From: Bacteroidia bacterium
GTDB lineage: Bacteria; Bacteroidota; Bacteroidia; SpSt-205
Assembly (NCBI GenBank): GCA_026003215.1
Contig: BPGV01000001.1
Span: 795,001 to 859,000, forward strand
Length of the DNA stretch: 64,000 nucleotides
Reading direction: 5' to 3'
A program made the position numbers and the translations under genes. Positions 8,172 to 20,947 of the stretch are shown piece after piece. How positions within the stretch are numbered: position 1 is the stretch's first letter; each line of letters opens with the position of its first letter. The notes beneath the pieces are model-generated. The model saw only the letters and a list, made by a program, of their open reading frames with translations, ran no database searches and was not told the DNA's origin.

Positions 8172-9255
8172 AAAGATTGCCCTTCTCACCGTATATCCTC
8201 CGGACACGGTTCCCGGCTTGCGCTTTCGTATAGAACAGTACCTACCCCTCCTCCAAGCCGCCGGCTACGACATAGCGTGGGTCTCTTTCTTTGCTCCACA
8301 CCGGTACCGGTATGAGGCTTTTCGCTCCCCCCAGGCCAGTACCCTAAGGAAAGGTACACTCTTTCTCCAAGCAACCCTTACCGCCTTTGCCGCTCTCCGC
8401 AAAAGAACGGCTTACCCAGGGGTCTTCCTTTACCGGGAAGCTTCGCTGTGGGGTACCCCTTTTTTAGAAAAGCTGTGGACTGCGGGACGACCTTATATCT
8501 TAGACTTTGACGACGCTATCTGGCTTTTAGACACCTCCGAGGCTAACCGCGCCTTTGCTTGGCTCAAAAATCCCCGAAAAACCGAAGTCCTCTTGCGGAA
8601 AGCCCGGGTAGTCACCGTCTGTAATGCGTTTCTGGCCGCCTATGCCCGACAGTTTGCCTCGGATGTACGCATCATCCCCACCACTATAGACACCGACCTC
8701 TACCAGCCTCGCCCTAAACCCGAAAGGCCCCATGTCGTGATTGGCTGGAGCGGGAGCTTCACCACGCTCAAGCACCTACACACCATAGAAGGGGTTCTTG
8801 AGCACCTATACCAGCGCTATAAAGAGAAGGTACGGTTTCGGTTTATTGGGGCACCGCAGTATCGGCCGCCCTTTCCGGCGGAGGTGCTCCCCTGGCGAGC
8901 TGAAACTGAGGTCGCCGACCTCTCAGAGATAGATATCGGCGTGATGCCCCTACCCGCAGACGATTGGAGTCGCGGCAAGTGCGCCCTCAAAGCCCTCCAA
9001 TATATGGCGTTGGGTATCCCCGCCGTCGTCTCGCCCGTAGGCATGAATACCACGGTCATCCAAGACGGACAAAATGGCCTCTGGGCTGACACCCCCGAAG
9101 CTTGGATAAACAAACTCTCCTACCTGATAGAACACCCCGAAGAGCGCGAGCGCCTGGGCAGCGCCGGGCGAGAAACTGTGGAGAGCGAATACTCCGTACG
9201 AGCAAACTTTCCCAAGTACTTAGCCGCCTTTGAAGCCGCCTTTGGCCCGGCCTAA
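8164..9255 (+). CDS. Glycosyltransferase, GT-B fold (group 1/GT4-like)
   Basis: A 363-residue protein with two Rossmann halves. The N-terminal half has a LLTVYPPD opening with LRFRIEQYLPLL, and ILDFDDAIW in the middle. The C-terminal half has VIGWSGSFTTLKHL, IGVMPLPADDWSRGKCALKALQYMALGIPAVVSPVG and a Glu in the usual sugar-nucleotide region. It should transfer a sugar from an activated donor to a surface glycan or lipid. It overlaps the epimerase gene by eight bases. Donor and acceptor are unknown. Confidence 0.8.
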   Translation: MPKKIALLTVYPPDTVPGLRFRIEQYLPLLQAAGYDIAWVSFFAPHRYRYEAFRSPQASTLRKGTLFLQATLTAFAALRKRTAYPGVFLYREASLWGTPFLEKLWTAGRPYILDFDDAIWLLDTSEANRAFAWLKNPRKTEVLLRKARVVTVCNAFLAAYARQFASDVRIIPTTIDTDLYQPRPKPERPHVVIGWSGSFTTLKHLHTIEGVLEHLYQRYKEKVRFRFIGAPQYRPPFPAEVLPWRAETEVADLSEIDIGVMPLPADDWSRGKCALKALQYMALGIPAVVSPVGMNTTVIQDGQNGLWADTPEAWINKLSYLIEHPEERERLGSAGRETVESEYSVRANFPKYLAAFEAAFGPA

Positions 9256-9299
9256 TGCCAACTCTTGTATGAGATTGGCTATTGGCATAAATTTTGCCT

Positions 9300-9307
9300 T
9301 ACCTTTG
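9300..9307 (+). promoter_or_regulatory. -7 element TACCTTTG, lipoprotein 9316
   Basis: Ends eight bases before ATG 9316. Confidence 0.7.
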
Positions 9308-9315
9308 CCGGCAAT

Positions 9316-10257
9316 ATGCGGTACGCAAGCATCATAACCCGAACGGGGCTGATTACAGCCCTCAGTATGGCCGCCTTCATGGCCTGCAAGAAGGAAAAAG
9401 AACAAAACGGCCCTTCCATCGTTATCCCCAACGAAACAGGTGTCATCGCCGGTGACCAAACCGTCCCCCCTGGCACCCACACCGTACGCTTCAAGCTTGT
9501 TTTCCAGAAGGGCTCAGGAAAGGACGACGCTGACCTCAAAGACTTTTCGTTTACTTTCAACGCAGGGGCAGGCAATCAACCGGTATTCGCCAATAGGCCC
9601 GCTCCGAATGGCAGTAGCTTTACTTTTGATACTACGCTTGATATTACAGGAACTGCTGGGCAGACATACACGTATACCTTCTCCGTGCGCGATAAAAACG
9701 ATAAGAGCGCTTCTAAGGCATTCAGGATTACATTTGCAGACACTTCTTCACAACCTACGGTCATTATTGACTCCCTCATAAATCAAAGCTTCACAAATGC
9801 TGACTCTGGGGCGCATCTTCGGTATCAACCCGGCACAGGAGCGTTCGCTGTTCAAACCCGAGTCCAAGCGAATGCGAACCCCAGCCAAATCTTATTTGTG
9901 TACTACTACTCCTCCACGTCGGCGCGCCATAGCATTATCTCGCCCGCTATTCTGCGCGACGCTATCTACAACACCACAGCCGTAGAATGGGACAATCCGT
10001 CTACCCAAACCACCAACTTCCGTTCCGCTCCGGCCGGTACCTCCTTTAGTGATATCACTGCGGCAGGCATTACCGCAGCCTATAATAATGGTACGGACGT
10101 AAATGACTTTTCAGGGAATGGGAATCAGCGCGCCGAATGCACCGCAGGCCGCCTGATAGCCTTCAACCAAGGGTCCATTTACGGGATAGTACGCGTGGAA
10201 AGCGTGACTCCTAACGCAGCAGGAGCTACCCTTTCCATCAAGGTAGTACGACCGTAA
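9316..10257 (+). CDS. Secreted lipoprotein, beta-rich, unknown function
   Basis: The protein is 313 residues. The signal ends in FMACKKEKE (Cys at about 26), a lipoprotein anchor followed by a charged stretch. The body is rich in Thr, Ala, Ser and Asn with alternating hydrophobic residues, suggesting one or two beta-sandwich (PKD/Ig-like) domains; a PPGTHTVRFKL stretch and a TYTYTFSVRDKN stretch look like Ig-type strands. I do not recognise a family. ATG 9316 is eight bases after TACCTTTG; the longer frame from 9265 crosses this promoter and was rejected. A strong terminator follows. Confidence 0.65.
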   Translation: MRYASIITRTGLITALSMAAFMACKKEKEQNGPSIVIPNETGVIAGDQTVPPGTHTVRFKLVFQKGSGKDDADLKDFSFTFNAGAGNQPVFANRPAPNGSSFTFDTTLDITGTAGQTYTYTFSVRDKNDKSASKAFRITFADTSSQPTVIIDSLINQSFTNADSGAHLRYQPGTGAFAVQTRVQANANPSQILFVYYYSSTSARHSIISPAILRDAIYNTTAVEWDNPSTQTTNFRSAPAGTSFSDITAAGITAAYNNGTDVNDFSGNGNQRAECTAGRLIAFNQGSIYGIVRVESVTPNAAGATLSIKVVRP

Positions 10258-10277
10258 GGATAAAAAACTTTACCTTC

Positions 10278-10312
10278 AAGCGGGGCCTCTCTGAGGCCCC
10301 GCTTCTATTTTT
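10278..10312 (+). terminator. Intrinsic terminator whose T-tract overlaps the next promoter
   Basis: A perfect twelve-pair stem, AAGCGGGGCCTC (10278-10289) with GAGGCCCCGCTT (10293-10304), three-base loop, followed by CTATTTTT. It ends the lipoprotein transcript. The T-tract is shared with the -7 element TATTTTTG of the next gene. Confidence 0.9.
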
Positions 10313-10313
10313 G
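10306..10313 (+). promoter_or_regulatory. -7 element TATTTTTG, glycosyltransferase fragment
   Basis: Ends five bases before ATG 10319 and overlaps the T-tract of the preceding terminator. Confidence 0.6.
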
Positions 10314-10318
10314 TGCGG

Positions 10319-14670
<4,352 letters not shown>

Positions 14671-14699
<29 letters not shown>

Positions 14700-14982
14700 C
14701 GCGCGGCTAAAGACCTTAGAAGCCCGGATACGAGCGCTGCGGATAGCCTATGAAGAGGCCGAGAATGAAAAGAAAAGGCTACTTTTGGCGTGGCAGACGC
14801 AGTGGGAGCGCACCCGAGCGCGCCTGCTGCAGCTGCACCAAAAGGTAAGTAGGGCTCTATCGCATGGCACAGGAGACTCGGACATGGATTTTACTGGGGC
14901 GGCGGCTGACCGTACAGGCGCCCCCCGAAACGATAACTCGGCTGGAGAGCCTACTGGCGACCCTCGAGGCGGAAGCCAGTAG
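14671..14982 (+). CDS. Small coiled-coil protein upstream of zapA
   Basis: A 103-residue frame whose first 65 residues are a strongly charged heptad-like helix (EEIDARLKTLEARIRALRIAYEEAENEKKRL). Small coiled-coil proteins often sit just before zapA and rny in Bacteroidota. The last 35 residues overlap zapA by 119 bases and look like random Gly/Asp/Arg sequence, so the true end may be earlier; in the next frame a TAA lies 18 bases before the zapA ATG. The ATG lies inside the end of the M1 peptidase gene. A role in division is a guess from context. Confidence 0.55.
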
Positions 14983-15136
14983 GTATAAAACCCTTCAGCC
15001 GGAGACCGACGAGTTGACTCATTGGCTGATGGCTACCCTGAGCCTCTTAGAAGCGCTCAGCGACCGGCTACAGCGGTACGAGGCCTTCTGTGCTCGGATA
15101 GAGGCCCTGCTTCCCCCCTTACCTTCCCAAACCTAA
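14864..15136 (+). CDS. zapA: Cell division protein ZapA-like
   Basis: A 90-residue protein starting with a short beta hairpin (RTWILLGRRLTVQAP, where the ZapA N-domain has strand-turn-strand) followed by a long helix, with ELTHWLMATLSLLEAL matching the region that forms the ZapA dimer coiled coil. ZapA bundles FtsZ filaments. Being immediately upstream of rny (six-base gap) is a recurrent Bacteroidota arrangement and supports the call. Sequence identity to known ZapA is weak, so confidence is moderate. Confidence 0.65.
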   Translation: MAQETRTWILLGRRLTVQAPPETITRLESLLATLEAEASRYKTLQPETDELTHWLMATLSLLEALSDRLQRYEAFCARIEALLPPLPSQT

Positions 15137-15142
15137 GCGGCT

Positions 15143-16825
15143 ATGACAGGTGTAGTCCTCTCTACGGTAATCGGATTTGTGATAGGCGGGGCCTTAGGGT
15201 ACCTCGCTTTGTATGCAGCCCTTCGTCGGCATCGCGCTAAGCTCCAGAAAGCCGAAGTCGAACACCAGCAGCGGCTCCTCGCCCTGGAAAAAGAAGCCCA
15301 AGAGCGCGCCCAACGCTTGGAACGCAAAGCCCAACACCACCTGCATGAGGCCCAAAAACGGCTCCAACAAGCCGAAAAGGAAGCCGAACGCCGCATACGC
15401 GAAAAACTCGCCCAAGACATTGCCGCCGCCGAAGCCCGCGCCCGAGAAATCCTCACCCAAGCCGAAAGCCGCAGCAAAGAAGTAGAAGAGCAGAAAAAAC
15501 AGGTACTCCTGCTGGAAGAAACCCTCAATCGCCGCCAAGAGCAAATCCAGCAGCAGCTGGCTGCCCTCCAAAAAGACTTTGAACGGTTGGAGGAACAAAA
15601 GCAGCGCCAAGAACAGCGCTTGCGGGAAATCCTCCAGCGCGAAGAAGCCGTAGTTGAAAAAGAAAAGCAGCTCATCGCTCGCCTGGAAGAGATTGCCGGC
15701 CTGACCCGAGAAGAAGCTGTCCAACAGCTCATGGACAACCTTCGGCATGAAGCAGAGGTGCGGGCCCATAGCCAAGTCCAGCAAATCCTGGAAGAAGCCC
15801 GTATCCGGGCCGTGGAGGAGTCCCAACGCATTATAGCTATCACCCTCTCCCGAGTCGGGGTAGAACAAGCTATCCAGCATAGCATCACCACCTTCCCCTT
15901 AGAAAGTGACGAGCACAAAGGGCGCATCATCGGACGAGAGGGCCGAAACATCCGCACCTTGGAAAGCCTCACCGGCGTGGAGATTATCGTAGATGATACG
16001 CCCGGCGCTATCGTGATATCCTGCCATGACCCTATCCGCCGGGAGATTGCCAGCCGCACCCTTCAGCGGGTCTTAGCCGACGGACGCGTCCATCCCGCCC
16101 GCATTGAAGAAGTCGCCAAAAAAGTAGAACAGGAAATAGAACAAGAAATCCGCGAAACCGGCCACCGCACCTTGATGAGCTTGGACATCCGGGGGGTAGC
16201 CCCCGAAGTGCGAGACCTCGTGGGAAAAATGCGCTTTCGGTTTTCCTTCGGGCAAAATCTCCTCCACCACTCGAAGGAAGTGGCGCGGTTAGCAGCCCTG
16301 ATTACTACAGAACTGGGCCTCCCCGCCGAAAAAGTGCGCTTAGCCAAACGCGCCGGCCTCCTCCACGATATCGGAAAAGTCTCCGATGAAAACCCCGAAC
16401 TGCCCCACGCCCTCTTAGGCATGGAAATCCTCAAACGATACAAAGAACACCCCGAGGTGCTCAATGCCGTCGGAGCCCACCACGATGAGATTGAAATGAC
16501 CAGCATTATCTCACCGATTGTTCAAGTGGCCGATGCGATTAGCGGAGCACGACCGGGAGCTCGCCGTGAAACCGTAGAAAAATATATCCAACGCATCCAA
16601 GAACTGGAAAACCTGCCGAAAAAGTTTCCGGGGGTCATCCAAGCTTACGCTCTCCAAGCCGGCCGAGAACTGCGCATCCTCGTAGAAAGTGAGAAGGTCT
16701 CCGACGACCTCACCGACAAAATCGCCCAGGCCGTCGCCGAGGAGATACAAAATACTATGCAATACCCCGGCCAAATCAAAGTCACCGTAATCCGAGAAAA
16801 ACGCAGCACGGCTTATGCGCGCTAA
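15143..16825 (+). CDS. rny: Ribonuclease Y
   Basis: A 560-residue membrane-anchored endoribonuclease that starts bulk mRNA decay. Domains in order: an N-terminal membrane helix (about 5-25), a very long Gln/Glu/Arg-rich coiled coil (about 30-220), a KH domain with GRIIGREGRNIRTLE, and an HD domain with HHSKEVARLA...LLHDIGKVSDE. Length and order match the family. It follows zapA and overlaps the doxX-like gene by 11 bases. The long antisense open frame opposite the coiled coil is a codon-bias shadow. Confidence 0.96.
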   Translation: MTGVVLSTVIGFVIGGALGYLALYAALRRHRAKLQKAEVEHQQRLLALEKEAQERAQRLERKAQHHLHEAQKRLQQAEKEAERRIREKLAQDIAAAEARAREILTQAESRSKEVEEQKKQVLLLEETLNRRQEQIQQQLAALQKDFERLEEQKQRQEQRLREILQREEAVVEKEKQLIARLEEIAGLTREEAVQQLMDNLRHEAEVRAHSQVQQILEEARIRAVEESQRIIAITLSRVGVEQAIQHSITTFPLESDEHKGRIIGREGRNIRTLESLTGVEIIVDDTPGAIVISCHDPIRREIASRTLQRVLADGRVHPARIEEVAKKVEQEIEQEIRETGHRTLMSLDIRGVAPEVRDLVGKMRFRFSFGQNLLHHSKEVARLAALITTELGLPAEKVRLAKRAGLLHDIGKVSDENPELPHALLGMEILKRYKEHPEVLNAVGAHHDEIEMTSIISPIVQVADAISGARPGARRETVEKYIQRIQELENLPKKFPGVIQAYALQAGRELRILVESEKVSDDLTDKIAQAVAEEIQNTMQYPGQIKVTVIREKRSTAYAR

Positions 16826-17816
16826 ACCGGATCACTTCCTGCTACTCTCTCGCCTTTTTGTGGGGGTAGTCTTCACCCTCTCAGGGCTAATAAAAGTAAA
16901 TGACATTCGGGGCTTTGCTTACAAGCTGGACGAGTACTTTGAAGTTTTTTACAAGCACAGCGGCCTACCCTTTCATGAAATCTTCGGGCCGTGGAGTGTG
17001 CCGCTGGCAGGGACTATCGCCGTATTTGAAACGGCCTTAGCTATTTTCTTGCTGATAGGCTTTGCTCGGCGAGTTACTGCGTGGAGCCTACTCCTCATGA
17101 TACTTTTCTTTACTTTCCTCACAGCGTACTCGGCTCTGACCAAAGCCGTCTCTGACTGCGGCTGCTTTGGCGATGCGATAAAGTTTACCCCCTGGCAGTC
17201 TTTTATAAAGGACCTCGTTCTGCTGGTATTTATCGGGTATATCTTCCTTAAGCGAGAGGAGATTCGGCCGTGGCTGCCCCAGAAGCTCTTGGCCCCTGTG
17301 GCCATAGGTAGCACAGCCCTTATTGCAGGTATGACCCTCTATTTTTACCTGTACCTCCCCGCGATGGACTTTTTGCCCTACAAAGTAGGAAAAAATCTCA
17401 AAAAAGCCCTACTACCCGGCCCGAAGGGAACGCCCGAGATTACCGACTACGTCTCTACCCAATACACCGATTGCCAAGTAGAGGAACTAAGCGGTAGGGT
17501 ACTGGTATTGGTGGCGCTTCGGTTAGAGGCCTTAGGAGAAGCGGAGATAGAGCGGTTCAGGCGGGCCGTAGAGGGCCTTCCAGCAGGGATAAAGGTCGTA
17601 GGGATTACCGCTTCGCCGCGGTCGGTGCGGGAGAGCTGGCCCAAGCAACATAACCTCCCGGTGTGCTTTGCCCCGCAGGACCAGACCGTCTTGAAGGCTA
17701 TCCTTCGTTCCTCGGCGGGGGCCCTGTACTTAGAGGATGGGGTTATCCGAGCGAAGTGGCCGTGGCGCAGGCTCCCGCCGGGTAGTGCGATTGGACGATG
17801 GGCCGCTTCCTCCTGA
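16815..17816 (+). CDS. DoxX-family membrane protein, BT_3928 type
   Basis: The protein is 333 residues. The N-terminal half has four or five hydrophobic helices with the DoxX pattern (LFVGVVFTLSGLIKVND) and the SDCGCFGD motif found in the Bacteroidota BT_3928 subfamily and in MauE-like proteins. The C-terminal part (from about residue 210) is soluble and looks like a degenerate thioredoxin-like region without a CxxC. Redox or quinone-linked roles are proposed for relatives; none is proven here. It overlaps rny upstream and the permease gene downstream by 19 bases. Confidence 0.8.
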   Translation: MRAKPDHFLLLSRLFVGVVFTLSGLIKVNDIRGFAYKLDEYFEVFYKHSGLPFHEIFGPWSVPLAGTIAVFETALAIFLLIGFARRVTAWSLLLMILFFTFLTAYSALTKAVSDCGCFGDAIKFTPWQSFIKDLVLLVFIGYIFLKREEIRPWLPQKLLAPVAIGSTALIAGMTLYFYLYLPAMDFLPYKVGKNLKKALLPGPKGTPEITDYVSTQYTDCQVEELSGRVLVLVALRLEALGEAEIERFRRAVEGLPAGIKVVGITASPRSVRESWPKQHNLPVCFAPQDQTVLKAILRSSAGALYLEDGVIRAKWPWRRLPPGSAIGRWAASS

Positions 17817-18766
17817 GGCTTCTCGGCCAAAGCTTCCTCCTGTTTTTTTTGAGCTTTACGCTGCTTTTTTTCCTGCTGCGGGTACTGGGTGACCCGGCCC
17901 AGATGCTTTTAGGTCAGCGTTCGGACAAAGTTTCCTTAGAAGCGATACGGGCGAGCCTCCACTTAGATGCCCCCCTGTGGCAGCAATACCTCTATGCGTG
18001 GGCTGATTGGCTACCCTATCGGGCGGGACGCTGGCAGTGGCCGACCCTGGGCCTCTCTTACCAATACGGCCGGCCGGTCGCCCACCTCTATGCGGAACGT
18101 TTCCCCGCCACAGCGCTGCTTAGCGTTACGGCCATGGGCTTAGCGGTAGTACTGGGAGTCTCGGCTGGCTTATGGCAGGCTTACCGGCCTCAACGCTTCC
18201 TCCATGGATTGTCTTTGGTTTTACTCTCGCTACCCAGCTACGTGATAGGCTTAGGGTTGTTAGCGGTATTTGCTTTGTACTTGGGGCCATGGACTAAGCT
18301 GCCTTTGGGCGGCTATGTATGGGACTACGACCCCCTCCAAGAGAAGCTCACCGCGCGGTGGGAGGCGCTGGTGCTGCCAGCCATAGCCCTTGCTCTACGG
18401 CCGGCTGCTTACCTTTTTCAGCTTACCCAGAGCCAAGCCCGTGAAATATGGCAAGCAGACTATATACGCGCGGCTTTTGCCCGAGGAAAAGCCCCCATAG
18501 CTGTACTTTTTTCTGATGTACTTCGGGCCCTTCTGCCCACCCTCACTACCAGTCTCACCCAGTGGCTGGCCAGCTTATTTACAGGCGCTCTCTTTGTAGA
18601 AGAGCTATTTGATTGGCCGGGGATTGGGAAGCTCCTTTTCAGCGCCTTGCTCAGCAGCGACTTCCCGCTTATTATGGGGATAGCCCAGCTTTCTGTGCTG
18701 CTTTTCGTGGTACTACATGCCGCCGGCGAACTGCTGGCCCGCTGGAGCGACCCTCGCCTCCGATAG
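17798..18766 (+). CDS. ABC transporter permease, DppB/OppB type
   Basis: A 322-residue inner-membrane permease with six hydrophobic helices, a periplasmic stretch after the first helix (LGDPAQMLLGQRSDK...) and the cytoplasmic coupling region QADYIRAAFARGKAP, which matches the EAA loop of peptide/nickel transporter permeases. Substrates of relatives are di- and oligopeptides. No second permease, ATPase or binding protein is next to it: the following gene is on the other strand. The partners must lie elsewhere. It overlaps doxX by 19 bases. Confidence 0.85.
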   Translation: MGRFLLRLLGQSFLLFFLSFTLLFFLLRVLGDPAQMLLGQRSDKVSLEAIRASLHLDAPLWQQYLYAWADWLPYRAGRWQWPTLGLSYQYGRPVAHLYAERFPATALLSVTAMGLAVVLGVSAGLWQAYRPQRFLHGLSLVLLSLPSYVIGLGLLAVFALYLGPWTKLPLGGYVWDYDPLQEKLTARWEALVLPAIALALRPAAYLFQLTQSQAREIWQADYIRAAFARGKAPIAVLFSDVLRALLPTLTTSLTQWLASLFTGALFVEELFDWPGIGKLLFSALLSSDFPLIMGIAQLSVLLFVVLHAAGELLARWSDPRLR

Positions 18767-18772
18767 CTGCCC

Positions 18773-20830
18773 TTAGGGAAGGTATAGAAACTTAACTACT
18801 CTTTCGGCACCACCGCCATACACACGGAAAATATATAGGCCTCTCGGTAGTGACCCCAACTCTATCTCACTTTGCCCATCAGAAATTGATAAAGTATACT
18901 GCCGGCATAATCGGCCGAGCGCGTCATAAAGCTCTCCTCTTAGGGGCTCTGAGGGCATCCCCGCCACCTGTACTATAAGCCGGTTAGCGCCGGGCGAGGC
19001 TATGACTTGTAGTTGGGGGAGCGATGGGACATCTGTATCCGTATGCAAGGTGATCCACTGCGAATACAACGTAGCCTGCCCTGTCTCTACGCGTAAGCGA
19101 TAGGTTACGACACGGCCCCCAGGCGCAGTCATTACGTACTCTGTGAATGCAGCAGGAAGGGCTATTTCGTGGGGCTCTTCACCCGCGCGCTGCACCGCCA
19201 AGTACAGGTTTGCCGTCGCCAAGTCTATCTGCGGGGGAAGCTTCCAGGATAGCTCATGGGCCCCATCTGCGCGTACCTTCCCCTGTAAAGAGAGCGTAGG
19301 GGTTGCCAAAGGGGTGCATGGATAAGAACCCGGCGGAGAGGCTGGCACAGGCGCAGAGATAGTAAGGTTATCAAAATTACCGCAGTGTGGGGGGCCATAA
19401 TGATTCACCACGAGGTAGTAGGTCATTCCTGCCACGGCGTATATCGTCATACTTCTATTGCCCCCAGAGAAGATACCGCCACTGAGGCAAGTAGCGCCAT
19501 CTAATCCGTCTCCACAGGTAATAACCCCTCCGCAATATACCGCCCACCCTGTGTACGTAGAACTGTTGGTGATTTGGATAGTCACATTGCCTGAGGTAGC
19601 CGGGCTAAACTGCCAGATAAGGTCGTTACCGGTATTATAGGTAGTCATGCCACAACTGCCGGAGTTTGCATGATTGAAGCGGTCGCGTTGGCCACAGGTA
19701 CTTCCTGGCCCATGGCTATAGGGAAGGGTGGTTACGGCCGTAGCCCCATAGATAGGCACCTGTACAGGTTCTATGAGCAGGCTATCAAACTTACCACAGT
19801 TAGTGGCGGTAATGGTACTTTGGGTTTGGTTGAAGACCAGATAATAGGTCTGGCCGGCGGTCACACAAGCATATAAGAGCCTATCCCCTCCTCCCCATAT
19901 CTCCTCCGCTATGCAGGTGCCCCCGCTCAGACCATCGCTACAACCGGTTGGCGGATTGCCGCCTTCATACAGGGTCCAGTGAGAATAGGTACTGGTTCCC
20001 CATATACGGATGCGTATTTCGCCTGTGGCTGAGGCGGTGAAGCGCCATACCCGATCTTCGCCATTACGATACATGTTATAGCCGACATTAGAAGTATTGC
20101 AATAGGGAGCCACATTGGTAGCGCTAAAGTCATTGAGCATGCCACAAGTGGAGGTACGTCCTTCGCTATACGGGAGAGCGGGAATATCTACCACAGTGGG
20201 CAAGGTATTGGTCGCCACCACATGGATACGGTCTATGGCAGCGGGGGGTTGGGTTCCGCTATTAGCAGGTGAAGGGTTGGTATTTGTAGTACGCCAGGAA
20301 AAAATAAGCCGGTAGGTGCCCGGTCCCACCCCACAGATGTGCGTTTCAAAATAGGTCCATTCATTAGAGATGAGGGCGGCTCCCACTTGCTGATAGCTGC
20401 TATTGACCAGGGTGCCTGGAGTAGGCGTCACCGAAGTAGGGGCCCAATACACACCGAGGTAGTCATACAGGTAGGCCGCCACCCGATCGCCCTGCAGGCG
20501 CGCATAAAAGGAGACCTTCACATACGCATACCCCGCCGGCACCGTGATATCGCGGTAGAAATGCACCACATCCTCCCCAGCTATGTCGTACTGATAAGCA
20601 GAACAGTCCGCCTGGTCCGAAATAAATATGGCCCGATTACCGTGATGGGCACCAGCGAGGGTACCTACAGCCCAACGGTGCGTCTGACTGCCATTTACTA
20701 CGCTCCATCCATCTGCTGCATAGCTACTACCGCAAGCATCTTGGGTTTCAAACGAACCGTCCGCACTGGTGCCATCTATAAGTACGAGCTGCGCCCAGAC
20801 AACCCCCACGAGAAAAAGGATAGCTTGCAT
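18773..20830 (-). CDS. Large secreted protein with type IX secretion C-terminal tail
   Basis: The protein is 685 residues. The signal peptide ends in VVWAQ. The middle contains three related beta-rich segments, each with a TCG...DF/RF start, a Gly-Asn-Asp/Glu turn before a W-x-F strand and a C-D/S-D-G-L motif, resembling pre-peptidase C-terminal-type repeats. The last 75 residues (from LQVIASPG to VVKFLYLP, with LYDALGR and LPRGLYIFRV) form a Por secretion tail, so it should be exported across the outer membrane and attached to the surface. No catalytic motif is seen. ATG 20830 is four bases after TATTTTTG. Confidence 0.75.
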   Translation of the reverse strand: MQAILFLVGVVWAQLVLIDGTSADGSFETQDACGSSYAADGWSVVNGSQTHRWAVGTLAGAHHGNRAIFISDQADCSAYQYDIAGEDVVHFYRDITVPAGYAYVKVSFYARLQGDRVAAYLYDYLGVYWAPTSVTPTPGTLVNSSYQQVGAALISNEWTYFETHICGVGPGTYRLIFSWRTTNTNPSPANSGTQPPAAIDRIHVVATNTLPTVVDIPALPYSEGRTSTCGMLNDFSATNVAPYCNTSNVGYNMYRNGEDRVWRFTASATGEIRIRIWGTSTYSHWTLYEGGNPPTGCSDGLSGGTCIAEEIWGGGDRLLYACVTAGQTYYLVFNQTQSTITATNCGKFDSLLIEPVQVPIYGATAVTTLPYSHGPGSTCGQRDRFNHANSGSCGMTTYNTGNDLIWQFSPATSGNVTIQITNSSTYTGWAVYCGGVITCGDGLDGATCLSGGIFSGGNRSMTIYAVAGMTYYLVVNHYGPPHCGNFDNLTISAPVPASPPGSYPCTPLATPTLSLQGKVRADGAHELSWKLPPQIDLATANLYLAVQRAGEEPHEIALPAAFTEYVMTAPGGRVVTYRLRVETGQATLYSQWITLHTDTDVPSLPQLQVIASPGANRLIVQVAGMPSEPLRGELYDALGRLCRQYTLSISDGQSEIELGSLPRGLYIFRVYGGGAERVVKFLYLP

Positions 20831-20834
20831 AAAC

Positions 20835-20842
20835 CAAAAATA
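20835..20842 (-). promoter_or_regulatory. -7 element TATTTTTG, secreted protein 18773-20830
   Basis: Ends four bases before ATG 20830. Confidence 0.7.
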
Positions 20843-20931
20843 AAGGGCCTTCGCGCCGGCTGAGCTCACATATACGAGACTCAAGAAACAACTATTTAGG
20901 CTCTTACATTCCACCGAATGCACAAAAGCCT

Positions 20932-20939
20932 TATATTTG
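20932..20939 (+). promoter_or_regulatory. -7 element TATATTTG, helical-repeat protein
   Basis: Ends eight bases before ATG 20948. Confidence 0.7.
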
Positions 20940-20947
20940 GCAAACAG

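Noticed and set aside
15133-16059. Long minus-strand open frame opposite rny
   Set aside because: Composition is the Arg/Ser/Trp-rich mirror of a Gln/Glu/Arg coiled coil; no start signal; rny is certain.
17798-18766. A full peptide ABC transporter operon
   Set aside because: Only one permease gene is present; no second permease, ATPase or binding protein adjoins it.
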